From the NCBI GenBank assembly GCA_032718565.1, contig JAVGVS010000162.1, forward strand, positions 1-64,000: a stretch of DNA of 64,000 bases. Reading direction: 5' to 3'. Positions 10,600-20,925 of the stretch are shown here, in pieces. The notes under the pieces were generated by a model. The model saw only the letters and a program-made list of their open reading frames with translations. It was not told where the DNA came from and ran no database searches. The position numbers and the translations under genes were made by a program. The DNA comes from Distichodus sexfasciatus. Lineage: Eukaryota > Chordata > Actinopteri > Characiformes > Distichodontidae. The first letter of the stretch is position 1. The number at the start of each line of letters is the position of its first letter.

Positions 10600-11098
10600 C
10601 TTCTTCCCCCAAAGGAATATGAAGTGCTGACACCATACTTCACGCATATCTCATTTTTCCACCTGCACTGTACACTTCATCTCCACTGTCACAGCAGCCA
10701 TTAGGGCTTCCCGCAGCGCTAGAGCTGGAACAGGAGTCAGGAAGGTGACTGCCGTTTTTTAGATGCACTCTTGACCGACTGTCAGATTGCACACAGAATG
10801 GAAGCGATTAGGGACCTGCGTCTCATTTGGTCACAAGGGCCTGGCGGATTTATTGCCAGAACTTTGATGATCATCACTCATTATCAGTTCAGCTGGGCCA
10901 CCGTCTGTTAATGAGATTGTACAGGTTCAGAATTACATTCGGAGGCTTTGGAACAGGAAGAGGACTGTGATGAATGGGACAGATGGGCTTTGCCAAATCC
11001 GGACCGATGGGGAGATGTGGGAGTTAGTGTAGGTCCAGTAGCAGTATTCTGTGTGGGTCTGAGCATTATAACTGTACACATGTTACAAGGTATGTTTA
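10600..11098. other. Single-copy stretch, candidate conserved non-coding element
   Basis: About 10690-10990 has balanced composition, no simple repeats and no match to the repeat families of the window. The part around 10840-10930 ('ggcggatttattgccagaac', 'agctgggccaccgtctgtta') has the look of a vertebrate conserved non-coding element. That is impression only; alignment is needed. Confidence 0.3.
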
Positions 11099-11367
11099 GT
11101 ATTAACTAGAGATGGGGCGATACCACTTTTTTTATGTCCGATACCGATCTTGTAAATTTGGATATCTGCCAATATCGATACAAATCCGATACAGTCACAG
11201 TCTTTTTTAAACATAAAATAATGCTTTAAAATGTCTGAATACATGACTGAGTTTATTGTTATGCTTAAGGAAATGCTTGATTTAAATACTGTTTTCCTAC
11301 TAAAACAATGTAATAATTACACACACGTATAGGCTAAATTATTTGTTCTCAAAAATTGTTCGTTTAG

Positions 11368-12027
11368 GCATATAAATATTTCTTCTTTCTTATTGATTAC
11401 ATTATAACATTATAAAATTGAAAAAAAAAATGATCAATTGAAAATGAAATACTGAAGTTTGTCATTTTGAACCAATTTGGCCTACAAAATGAGCTGCTTT
11501 TGCAGAGAACTACATTTCCCACAATCCTCTGTCACAATGAAGCGCTGGGCGCGCGTTCCAGAATAAACGATGGAAAATCTATGGGAAAATCTAAATAAAC
11601 GGCAGACTGTGAGTAGAACGCTGGTTGCTGTTGTTATTTATCAGCTAAAATATGATTTCTGTCTGTAATCAAGGCGACATTTTGACCGAACTGGAGCGTT
11701 TTAGCGAGTAACGGCGCTCATGCGCGCGCTCATTAACACAGCGCGTGTTTACATTGCGCAAGATGTCAAAAAATGTTTTTATGCATTTACTTCTGTTTTA
11801 GTGCAGGAACATCTCCCAAATACTTTCACATACAGAGGGATCAGGTCTTGTCTTGATCGCCCCACTGAAGACGTTGCGTGTCACTATTAAGCGTCCGTGT
11901 GAAATACACACGGAGCATGCTCTAGCAAGTAAAATGAATTAAATGAAGCTTCGATTCTAGAAAAATTGCCTCGACCATTTTTTGTAATAGAATTTTTCGA
12001 GTTATTGGAATAATCGTTTCAGCTCTA
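11368..12027 (+). mobile_element. hAT-like MITE family B segment nested in family A
   Basis: Runs parallel to 41660-42357 from 'aatatttcttctttcttatt' through 'gtagaacgctggttgctgtt' to the B-type end 'aataatcgtttcagctcta' at 12009-12027. The 5' end of B is absent, so either B inserted and a deletion then removed its left end with adjacent A sequence, or the two recombined. Confidence 0.75.
11509..11527 (+). promoter_or_regulatory. ZNF143/STAF-like motif inside a MITE
   Basis: ACTACATTTCCCACAATCC, identical at 18191 and 41831. It resembles the ACTACAAYTCCCA-type ZNF143 composite site; the 3' half deviates from the usual GC-ending form. Function not shown. Confidence 0.4.
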
Positions 12028-12414
12028 CTTTACCGCAGTGCCACTTCCCATGCATAATGAATTGAGCATGCACGCATTTACAGATCGGCTCCATAGAACG
12101 GCCCAATGCCACCGATACCTGATCCAGCCATTTGAGCCGTTATCGGACCGATACCGATCCACATATCGGTTCGGTTACATCTCTAGTATTAACTCATGGA
12201 ATGGAACAATGGAACCTTGAAGAAGCGGTTGTTCAAGAGTGATTTATTCCAATTTTTTCAGCTTTCAAACACTAAGCAGTGATTTTACCCAAACAATGCA
12301 ACACCCCAACCACAGGTCATCATGTATTTATAAGGAGGGAAGTTTCTAGGTAATTGTGAGGATCCCTTTAAATATGTAAAAGCTAGAGATTTGTCTGCTT
12401 TTGGACATTAAAAC

Positions 12415-12985
12415 TAGGAATCCACGATGACATCAGAATCATATCGGACTCGGACGATAATTCCTTTTTTACGTCATCAACATTCGACCGATGCTTAAGA
12501 TTTGCTCGATATTTGATGATGCATTTTTAGTACGTTGGAAAGGTAGCGCTTGTGCCGGACATGCCCAAAGTCCCAGGTGGGTTTTTTTATTTTTTATACG
12601 ACCTGCTCCTTCTGTCTTAAAACGTACTGTATGGCGTTATTTTGTGGAAAAATTCTGAGCATGCAGTGGAACATTCGCGAGTAACTCAACTTTGCCTGCA
12701 TGTGCTAAAGAGTGTTGGCCTCGCTTAGAGAGTATGAGCTCGCACATCGGCTGTGTCCCGATCCGCACAATACTGCATCAATAGTATGGTAGGTAAGGCG
12801 CTCTTATCATACTTTTCTACTGTATGCGGTAGTCTGCATCTCAGGAATGAGCCGGGGTTGTAGGTTAACGGCTCTCTATGCACGAGGTAGTGCACATGGA
12901 GTGTCACACGCGCCCTATTTTGCTTGTTACACCACACACTCCGTGCACTACGCTCGAAATGCTCCATTCGTCGCTTGACTAGCCA
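12415..12985 (-). mobile_element. hAT-like MITE family D, truncated, minus orientation
   Basis: Starts TAGGAATCCACGATGACAT, a decayed form of the family D terminus TAGGGATGCACGATGACAT seen in reverse complement at 39882. Collinear with the 39 kb copy through 'gataattcctttttt', 'ttggaaaggtagcgc', 'aaattctgagcatgcagt' and 'gtagtgcacatggagtgtca'. The other terminus is lost at the (GT)n tract near 12999. Confidence 0.72.
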
Positions 12986-12998
12986 CAAAGGTTGCAAG

Positions 12999-13017
12999 GT
13001 GTGTGTGTGTGTGTGTG
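12999..13017. repeat. (GT)n microsatellite
   Basis: About nine GT units directly after the truncated end of the family D MITE. Confidence 0.9.
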
Positions 13018-13138
13018 AAAATCTATCAATCGCTTCTTTGTGCTCTCACTACTGCCTTTTCCTATATATCATCCATCTAGCTACTGGCTTAAAGGTCACA
13101 ACTGTCAGTCCAAGGTTTCCTTAATCTATTTTGTGTAT

Positions 13139-13164
13139 ACACACACACACACACACACACACTG
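13139..13164. repeat. (AC)n microsatellite
   Basis: Thirteen AC units with a TATACAC start. The GT tract 120 bp upstream is its complement, so the two could pair. Confidence 0.9.
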
Positions 13165-14008
13165 ACCAGTGGAAGCCCTCCCGCTCCTTTTACTGTATAT
13201 TAGACCTTGATTCTAGAGTGCTACTATACATAAAGGTTTTGCGATTGTGCTCTAATCAAGCAGCTGCGTTGTGATATCAGTCCTTTCAACATATGTCAGA
13301 CTCGTTCCACATTTGTGCTTTCATCATGAGCGCCTGAAATGATTTCTCATATATATTTAAGCTCTGCCCTTTAAAGTGTGCCCATCAGCCCCTACAAGCA
13401 GAGTTACACAAGCTTATATATCGTGTCTGTGTAATGAGATGACACTTTTAGAGAAGAGTGCTGTCATTGTACATCTCTCTCTCTCTCTCCCTCACATGTA
13501 GATGTCTCCTTTACGACGGCGTATCTACAACTTCAAAGCCACTTCCATACACGTGCGTGCGAGCCTCCCGGCGGCAAGCGGGCGCGATGCGTCAGCAGCC
13601 AGGAGAAATGGCTTCCTCTAATATGATAATATAGCGCTGCCGCCTTGATATGATAATTTGGTGTTGCGTGGTTCCTTGCTCTCCTGCTTTTGTGCGAGGA
13701 TATAAAAATCTTGCATGTGATAAGCATTGTGTGCTTTTGCTAAAAGCTGCGATACATTTCATTTCGCCCTAACTTCGCCGGCGTGCATTTCGTGCCCCCC
13801 AGATGATTTCTTCTATTTGTCTTATCAACGCATCATTATGTCCATCTCTCATAATGACTTCTCTTATGTGCAATAACAGTTTGTTCCTCTGTGCAATAAT
13901 GTGTAATATTCTTGGCTCTGATAACTAGATGGGAAGCATTGCTGTTTTATATTTTTGGATATTCGTGCTGTTTTACTGTTTCTACTACTTGCTCCACATA
14001 AACAAAGG
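13165..14008. other. Single-copy stretch upstream of the minisatellite
   Basis: Contains a short CT run at about 13475-13490. The part around 13500-13900 ('tcctctaatatgataatata', 'ttgatatgataatttggtgt') repeats a TATGATAAT motif and is otherwise unique. No exon recognised. Confidence 0.4.
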
Positions 14009-14758
14009 ACCTTATAGATTACGAACCTGATTAGTTTAGGGTCTTATAGATTACTAACCTGATTAGTTTAGGATCGTATAGATTACTAACCTGATTAGTT
14101 TAGGATCGTACAGATTACTAACATGGCTAGTTTAGGATCTTATAGATTACTAACATGGCTAGTTTAGGATCGTATAGATTACTAACCTGATTAGTTTAGG
14201 ATCGTATAGATTAGTAACTCGGCTAGTTAAGGATCTTATAGATTAATAACATGGCTAGTTTAGGATCTTATAGATTACTAAGATGATTAGCTTAGGATCT
14301 TATAGATTACTAACTTGCCTAGCTTAGGATCCTATAGATTACTAACATGATTATCTTAGGATTGTATAGATTACTAACTTGCCTAGCTTAGGATCTTATA
14401 GATTACTAACATGATTAGCTTAGGATTGTATAGATTACTAACCTGATTAGTTTAGGATCGTATAGATTAGTAACTCGGCTAGTTAAGGATCTTATAGATT
14501 ACTAACTTGGCTAGTTTAGGATCGTATAGATTACTAACTTGCCTAGCTTAGGATCTTATAGATTACTAAAATGATTAGCTTAGGATCTTATAGATTACTA
14601 ACTTGCCTAGCTTAGGATCCTATAGATTACTAACATGATTAGCTTAGGATTGTATAGATTACTAACTTGCCTAGCTTAGGATCTTATAGATTACTAACTT
14701 GCCTAGCTTAGGATCTTATAGATTACTAACATGATTAGCTTAGGATTGTATAGATTAC
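14009..14758. repeat. 32-bp minisatellite, 23 complete units plus a partial unit
   Basis: Every unit is exactly 32 bp with no insertions or deletions. The core is TATAGATTACTAAC, followed by a variable part (ctgatta, atggcta, tcggcta, ttgccta, atgatta), then GTTTAGG or GCTTAGG, and starts ATCGT, ATCTT or ATTGT. Variant order shows higher-order structure. Units 7 and 15 are identical, and the series 'ctgatta, tcggcta, (a/t)tggcta' at units 6-8 recurs at units 14-16, a distance of 8 units or 256 bp. The right third alternates ttgccta and atgatta units. Flanks are unique. Confidence 0.97.
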
Positions 14759-17031
14759 AAATAGAATATAAAGTAACTAGACTTTAACTAGAAGTAGAAA
14801 AAGAGACAGTTGGACTACATGTGGTATTCAGCCTACAAATATGGTCGGAAAGTTGTCTTTTTGCACTGAATGTGCATGCGATCTGCAGCGACTTCAATTT
14901 GACAAATTCTGTACAGACAATTTATTAAATAATAACAGCATTTTGTACAAAGATAACGATTCTACAGGAAAAGACTGTAAAATATGCCACTAATGAAATA
15001 ATTTAAATTTATTATATTCAGTAATGTACAGTACAGTCACACAACACAACAGGTTTTAATCGAAATAACATCCTATTTTCTGCAATATATTCTCATGGCT
15101 ATATGAGGGCTACATGTGGTCGTAAAAAGACGTCCATCTTGGGCTAAATGCGGACCTGATCAGACGGACTAAACCAAGCTCAATTTTCAACGACTTATTT
15201 TGGTCTAAATAAAGGCCATGACGGGCTGAATAGATTTAGCCCTAAAAAAAAAAATATATGGATGATTTTAATCTTAATATTATATTATTATTATATTATT
15301 CTGACAATTATGTTGTGCAGTTGTAACAAAAGCAGTTTCTGATTATGTAATATAAGCACCACATCCAGATGAGGGCCATAAATGAGGTAGATATTTGGTG
15401 TGCAAGAAACAGAGGAGGAGATGGAAACAGCGCCCCATAAATGTGGTTGTTTTTGAGACGAAATGGGCGTTGGGTTTTTTAATTGAAAACAAGTTGGGAA
15501 TGCAGTTAATGAAGAACATGATTGCTTTGGGGCTTGAATCTTCCCTCACCTGTCAGTGTCCGGTGGAAACCAGATGGATGGCCAAGAGAGATGGATGGGG
15601 TGCCCTGTTCTAGCTGTGCTGCGAGGACTTTGTTTCATTCTTCAGACTGATCGCTCTCTCTCTTTCTCTCTCCATTTTTGGTGCAATGCAGTGCCTTCAC
15701 CATATTGCGGGCACAGAGGCTTTGGTGTGGCAGATACCTCTCTCTCGCTCTCTCAGTGTCTATCTACCTATCTCTTCTTCCCCCTATTCCCACTAATTCT
15801 CATTCTCTCAGCAGGTTAACAACAAAGCTATGACAACGAGCCCACCTAACCAGGCGATTTCCATATCAAAACCGGGCTATTCACGCGTTCTGGGAGGCGA
15901 GGAGGGGGGAAAAAAACGACTGAAAGGCTCCCTTGTGTTCATTCTGGTCTTTATTTGCATATGAACCGAGCCGTTATCAACCTTCCCGATACTGTTTATG
16001 GAAAGAAGCCCCAACCCCTTTATATTCATGGAGGACTTGACTTCAATCGCGCTCAACCGATAGCGGAGAATTTAGTTCAGCCGTATGAAAATGCCTCAGC
16101 AATGGAGACATCTTTCTCTCTTTCTCTCTCTCCCTCTTCTTTTCTCTCCCTCTCCCTCATCAGCGCCTTTATAGACTGCAGATTTGATTTCTCGCTACGT
16201 GGCAGTGCAGTTTAGCAATCCTCGCCCTCGTCTTTTGTTTCGAGCGTGACCTCTTCATCGCAGCAGATGTTGCGGACGGCGCGGAGTGCGATGGTGGTAA
16301 ACAGCCCACAGAGGGGCTGTGGGCTTTAGATGCGGCGCGTGTCGGGCCTGTGGAGGACCTCTCCTCTGATTTACGACTCACTCAAAGGCTTACTCACCAA
16401 ATTATGAGAAGAGTGATGGAGAGCGGCGAGAGACGGCCCCGACTGTCACAAGCCCCTTTCACGTCTTTTGTTTTCAACCACAGCCATTTGCTCTCTTTAG
16501 GGTAACGGTGCTGCGTTCAATTTCCAACACTTTTCATTCTATATGAACATTCATTCACATTTATTTATCCACATAGTGTATCGTGGATGCTGAATTTCAT
16601 GCGTCCGATTACTCACCAGGCGTGAGCCGGTTAGCGCTATGTCAGTATACCGCTGTTTAATAAGGTTTCAAAACCATACCAAATTTATCAGTAGTGAGCT
16701 GTTTTTAGCGCCTTGTCAAAAATAGAAAGTGAAGGTCTCCCAGGTGACCCTCCCACCCCTACGACTTTGCTACATTTAAGGTAAAAGACTTGAAATAAAC
16801 GTTAGCAACTTGCTACTATAGTTAGCGCGTCTAGCATTGGTGAAATAAATACTCTAGTTTTGCTACCAAACTTAACTTAAACATTTCCCGTAACATTTAT
16901 TATGAATTGCGAACTAAATTTTCACACATAAAGAATCTGCTGTACCGGCTGCTTGTGCTTCGCTGAAAAGTTCATCACTATAGTAGGCACACACAACCTG
17001 GCACGCTTTAAAACGAAATTTGCCGCTAAGC
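14759..17031. other. About 2.3 kb of mostly single-copy non-coding sequence
   Basis: CT-rich pyrimidine tracts occur at about 15655-15675, 15740-15795 and 16110-16160. No repeat family of the window and no convincing exon is seen; short frames in the pyrimidine tracts are low-complexity Ser/Leu-rich. Confidence 0.45.
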
Positions 17032-17128
17032 GCGTCCGCCGTTGCCGATTTTTCCTCAACAAACGCCTTATTTGCGCTATGGCGTTTCACGCAAACGCAA
17101 AATTTTTAGCGTAAAATTACGCGGACGC
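17032..17128. repeat. Nested inverted repeats (potential multi-hairpin)
   Basis: Outer arms GCGTCCGC (17032-17039) and GCGGACGC (17121-17128) enclose arms AAACGCC (17061-17067) and GGCGTTT (17081-17087) with a 13-base loop, and GCGTAA/TTACGC at 17110-17123. The clustering is greater than expected by chance at this composition. It may be a decayed MITE or a structured element; no family was recognised. Confidence 0.5.
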
Positions 17129-18081
17129 TGAGAAACGTCTTTTCCTCCATAATCAATGTTTAAGTATAAATGCGTCAAACGAGCAGACACGCTCTGGATT
17201 AATTACACAAGCTTGCATGTTACCCCAAATCGAGTACACATGTGCTTACATGTCTAGTAGGCAATAGGACAAAAGACAGCCTTTTTGACATTATAGGTTC
17301 TCATTGTCCCTGGGGTCCGTCTCTGTGCCTGAAAGAGGGAGGGATTGATGGGTCAGTGGCGTAACCGGAGGGGCTCCGAGAGTGTTTAAAACATGCAGAG
17401 ACAACTCCGTTTGTAGGAGGAGGGCAAATTCCGTTTCTGAGCCGCCACCACAAGCACATAATCCGAGCTATTTTCGAGCCGCCCTCCCACGCATGAAAAA
17501 TCCAAGGCATCCACTCTGGTTTAGTATTCCGTGCAGTCCTTACGTAATGCCTTTTGTCTTTCATGCCTCATCTCTTCACGAGGCTCGACGAGAGCGAGAA
17601 AGAAAGGGATGACGGGCGGGCAGGGGGAGGGGAGAAGCATCGTTTATTAATGACAGAAGTGTTTCTATTTGGACAAGGCAGATGGAAAGTGAGCGGGAGA
17701 AGGAAACGACTCGTTGGGTTGCGTGAGGAAGACAGACTGGGTCTCTGGCTCACGTGTGTTCACACTTACACACACGCGCACACACACACACACTAGGGTT
17801 TTCTGTCTTTGTGGGGTCTACACTTCACATATGTGTATATGTTGCTAACTACTGAATTTGTACATTTTATTAATTTAACCCATTAAGCAGCAGGCAAAGG
17901 CTCTTTCTTCTGTTAAATATAATGATTTGTTAGACTAGCTGAACTTTTAAGAACTTTATTGTACCTATTGTGGTAAAACAACTACTAATACTTCAACTGA
18001 AAATTGTAATGATTTGGTTGTGTTTTGTGGGGTCTCTATATTTTTTTCTGATTTTTGGCATATTGAAGGAGGTGTTTGATC
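17129..18081. other. Non-coding stretch with an (AC)n tract
   Basis: Includes an (AC)n microsatellite at about 17766-17793. 17310-17560 is moderately GC-rich. After the AC tract, 'ctgtctttgtggggtc' recalls the start of the GTCCCCAC repeat at 43942 and 55624, but the body that follows does not match. Confidence 0.4.
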
Positions 18082-18813
18082 TGCTGGGCTGGGAAATACG
18101 GCCTAAAAATAATAACAATGCGATATACACACTATATCGTGATACACAATATACTGTATATCTTGATATACTTGCTCTTTCTGGGAGAGAACTACATTTC
18201 CCACAATCCCCTTGCGCCACGACTCGGAGCCTTGTCACCATAATGCGATGGATGTGTGTCCGGAATAATATCACGTAAATAGCTGTATTGTGAGTAGAAC
18301 GCTGGTTGTTATTTATTAGCTAAAATATGGGTTTTGTTTGTAATAAAGGGGAAGATTTGACTGAACTGGAGCGTTTTTGTTAGTGAGGGCGTTCCATATC
18401 GCAAGTGCGTTTACATCGCGAAGAATGTCATGTATGCACGTTTACGCATGTACTTCTGTTTTTGTGCACAGAACAACAGTGGACGACCACGTAAAAGCAG
18501 CTCGCCGCCGTCTTGCAGCTCCGGTATGTAGATAAAAGATAAGCACTGCCCCCGTCCGACAGCCGATTCACCGATGCCACCGCCAATCTTCTTTTTCACC
18601 GGAGAAAACCAAAAACACACGCGCCTTCAACAAGCATCTAACAATGTGCTAGGAGAGTGTTCTGGATGGGCGGGGGAGTGAGCGCTCTGCTTTGAGAGGG
18701 CAGAGAAGCCAAACTTGAAAGTGCTGTCTGTTTAACATTAATGTGAGGATTCACACTCGATGTTCACAATATGGTCATTTACTACATCGCATTTGCTACA
18801 TCACCAACCCCTA
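18082..18813 (+). mobile_element. hAT-like MITE family C with perfect 8-bp TSD
   Basis: GTTTGATC is present exactly at 18074-18081 and 18814-18821. The left end TGCTGGGCTGGGAAATACGG and right end ('tcaccaacccc' then 'ta') are imperfect inverted termini of the GCTGGG type. The interior has 'gatatacacactatatcgtg', then the shared core starting at the ZNF143-like motif and running through 'gtagaacgctggttgtta' and 'gactgaactggagcgttttt', as in the elements at 9653, 11107 and 41241. About 18480-18720 is private to this copy. No transposase. Confidence 0.85.
18191..18209 (+). promoter_or_regulatory. ZNF143/STAF-like motif inside a MITE
   Basis: ACTACATTTCCCACAATCC, same sequence and same position relative to the shared core as at 11509 and 41831. 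Confidence 0.4.
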
Positions 18814-18950
18814 GTTTGATCTTGTAAATAGTGGTCTAAGTGACTGAAAACTTGTGTTGGTGACCATCAAATTTGCCGTTGAATTCTGGGAGAGCCTTAA
18901 AAAAAATACCCCATTGGAACCCTGACCTCAGTAATTAGGAAACAGAAGTG

Positions 18951-18992
18951 ACTCTGGATTGAAGTGTCTGCTAAATGGCATAAATGTAAATG
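18951..18992 (+). mobile_element. SINE-3 tail fragment
   Basis: 'gactctggattgaagtgtct' followed by 'gctaaatggcataaatgtaa' matches only the last ~40 bp of SINE-3 (compare 63955-63995), so it is a strongly 5'-truncated copy. Confidence 0.6.
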
Positions 18993-19467
18993 TAAGACTG
19001 GTGAAATTTGGTTTTGAGGTACACGTTGGCTCTGATGCAAGTTAGATAGCGCACACAAAAGCAATTCTACCGATGGTGGTTACGTAAAATAGAATATAGT
19101 GCAACAACCCCGAAGGGCATGGAATACCCCTACATGCGTGTACTGAGGGTGAGTGTGTGAGGGCCTGCTGATGTGAGCAGGTAGACTCACTGTGTAAATG
19201 ACTAGTTGCATTAGGAGGATGTCGGTTTGCGGGGCTAAAAATAGATCTCCTCACATCTTTTACCCTCACAGCACAGCACAGCTACAGCCCTAATGAGGTC
19301 GAAAATGTTGGTTGTTTTGATTCTAATTTCCATCGGATTCCATTCATCCCGATTACGGCCTTTAATGGGGTAAGACCTCGCCTGTGTGGCCAGTGTGCTG
19401 TATGTCAATCACAAATTCCTGCATTCCAAACCCCTGTCAACGCAGCTTCTTGCTACTTTTGATGAGT
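18993..19467. other. Non-coding stretch, nothing recognised
   Basis: Balanced composition, no repeat of the window's families and no supportable exon. Confidence 0.45.
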
Positions 19468-19590
19468 GAACGCTCAATTTATGTAGCCCTTTTCTAGACA
19501 CTCAAAACACTTCACAGAGTCAATGCAGAGCCACTTCAACCAGTAGCAATGTGCAATTCCACCTGGATGATGTTTCAGCAGCTGTACTGG
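19468..19590 (-). mobile_element. 3' end of a teleost retroposon (AAGCGCTTT-type tail)
   Basis: 'ctcaatttatgtagccctt', 'ttctagacactcaaaacact' and 'caatgtgcaattccacctgg' match a repeat 3' end widespread in fish (usual form 'tatatagcgcttttctagac...ccacctggatgatg'). A plus-strand relative is at about 59150-59215 ('gcatcatccaggtgg'). The parent LINE or SINE is not identified. Confidence 0.6.
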
Positions 19591-20359
19591 TTCCGAGGTT
19601 GGAAACCACAGAGAACTGGGATGCACCGACTTCCAGTGGGACCCGACTAATGACGGGTTACGTTTTCAGATTCAAGCTTTGAGGATATATTTTGATGAAA
19701 TGTTTGAAAGATCAGCAACAATTAAATCATGATCTTAAATCTTAGTTTGTAACTGTAACTTAGTTAGTAACTGTTTTTCTGGACTCAAACTAGTGTTAGC
19801 TAAAAACCTGATAGATCTACTCTCTATCTAAAATATGCATTTTATTTTTCTCATTAAACAAGAGTCATTTATTTCGTAGGCAATAAATAATTTTAAGTCT
19901 TTAAACGTAATTTGGAGGTTGCCTCGGCGGATTGTGGATACGTAAATCTCCACCATTTTTTAAAATCTAAAGCTGTCCCGCTTATTTCACTCACCTCTCA
20001 TGACATCAAAAGTTTTTGGTTCCACATCAGCAAAGTTTTCTTGTCCGTTCGGTGCCAATTTCGAGGCAAATACACTGGTTTTTTAGTGGAAAAATAGTGG
20101 CACGAGTTCCAAATTGGTACCTCCTGTTGCCTCCCACCAACACCTTTTCTGGAAGCAACCAACTTTTTTAGTTGATCTCCCATACAAGAGCAAACTCAGG
20201 CCCAAACCTGCTTAGCTTTAGTTTATCGAGATTGAACTTAATGGAGCACAAGGTTCATAAATCCAAAGGTGTGGATAATGTGGATAAGATTTCTGCTTAA
20301 CGCTTCATCCATTATTACCTTTAAATAATACCCTTAAATAATACGCATTTTGACAAGAC
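19591..20359. other. AT-rich non-coding stretch
   Basis: No repeat or exon recognised. A weakly dinucleotide-structured part lies near 19740-19800 ('taactgtaacttagttagta'). Confidence 0.45.
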
Positions 20360-20925
20360 TAGGGATTCGACAGATCCGATACGTGGATCGGGTATCAGTG
20401 GCATTGGGCCGGTCTGTGGAGCCGATCAGAAATTGTGCGCACGCTCAATTTGTTATGCATTGGAAGTGGCACCGCGGTAAAGCTGGTTTATTGTTCGACA
20501 TTTGCGCTAATTTGTACATATTGATATGACAATGAGCAGAACAAGCAACGCAACACACTACAACCCCAAAAGCAAATCACGCGGTTATACAGTTTAATTC
20601 CTTAACAACACCAGCTCTCTTTCGTAATCTCCTGATGGTTCCTGATGGTTTTATTTCCACAGTATTATGTTTAGGGACCATCACAAAATTACAGAACTGT
20701 GTGTAAATTAAATTTTTTTGAGAAGTTGTTTTAATAATAAATAATTTAGCATATACATATGGGTGTGTAAATATTACATTGTTTTAGTTTGGCCGATATT
20801 TCCTTAAGGATAACAGAATAATCTCAGTCACCTATTCAGACATTTGTATAGCATTATTTTCTGTTTAAAAAAGACACAGAAACTGTTTCGGCACATATCC
20901 AAATTTACAATACTGCAATTTATCC
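20360..20925 (-). mobile_element. hAT-like MITE family A, truncated, minus orientation
   Basis: Collinear in reverse complement with 43176-43794. It starts TAGGGATTCGACAGATCCG, then 'gatacgtggatcgggtatca', 'ccccaaaagcaaatcacgcg', 'gggaccatcacaaaattaca' and 'gacatttgtatagcattatt', ending at 'catatccaaatttacaat'. The last ~50 bp and the second terminus are missing. Confidence 0.8.

Larger units (their letters stand above)
11107..12185 (+). mobile_element. hAT-like MITE family A, composite copy with perfect 8-bp TSD
   Basis: Left end TAGAGATGGGGCGATACC; right end in reverse complement TAGAGATGTAACCGAACCG. The octamer GTATTAAC occurs exactly at 11099-11106 and 12186-12193, the 8-bp target duplication of hAT transposons. 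Outer parts (11107-11367 and 12028-12185) match the family A copy at 43176-43794 ('gatatctgccaatatcgata', 'cggcccaatgccaccgatac'). The middle instead matches family B (41241-42362), and about 200 bp of family A middle is missing. Non-autonomous, with no transposase. Confidence 0.88.

Noticed and set aside
14009..14758. Regular 32-bp repeats resembling a CRISPR array
   Set aside because: The units are contiguous with no unique spacers, and the genome is eukaryotic; this is a minisatellite.
16640..17020. Possible further transposon around 'ggtttcaaaaccataccaaa'
   Set aside because: Some words recall fish repeats, but neither inverted ends nor a second copy were found in this window.
17797..18060. 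Possible third copy of the GTCCCCAC repeat
   Set aside because: Only 'ctgtctttgtggggtc' next to an AC tract matches. The body lacks the 'cctaaccctaacc' and 'ctcatggggacctctc' blocks.
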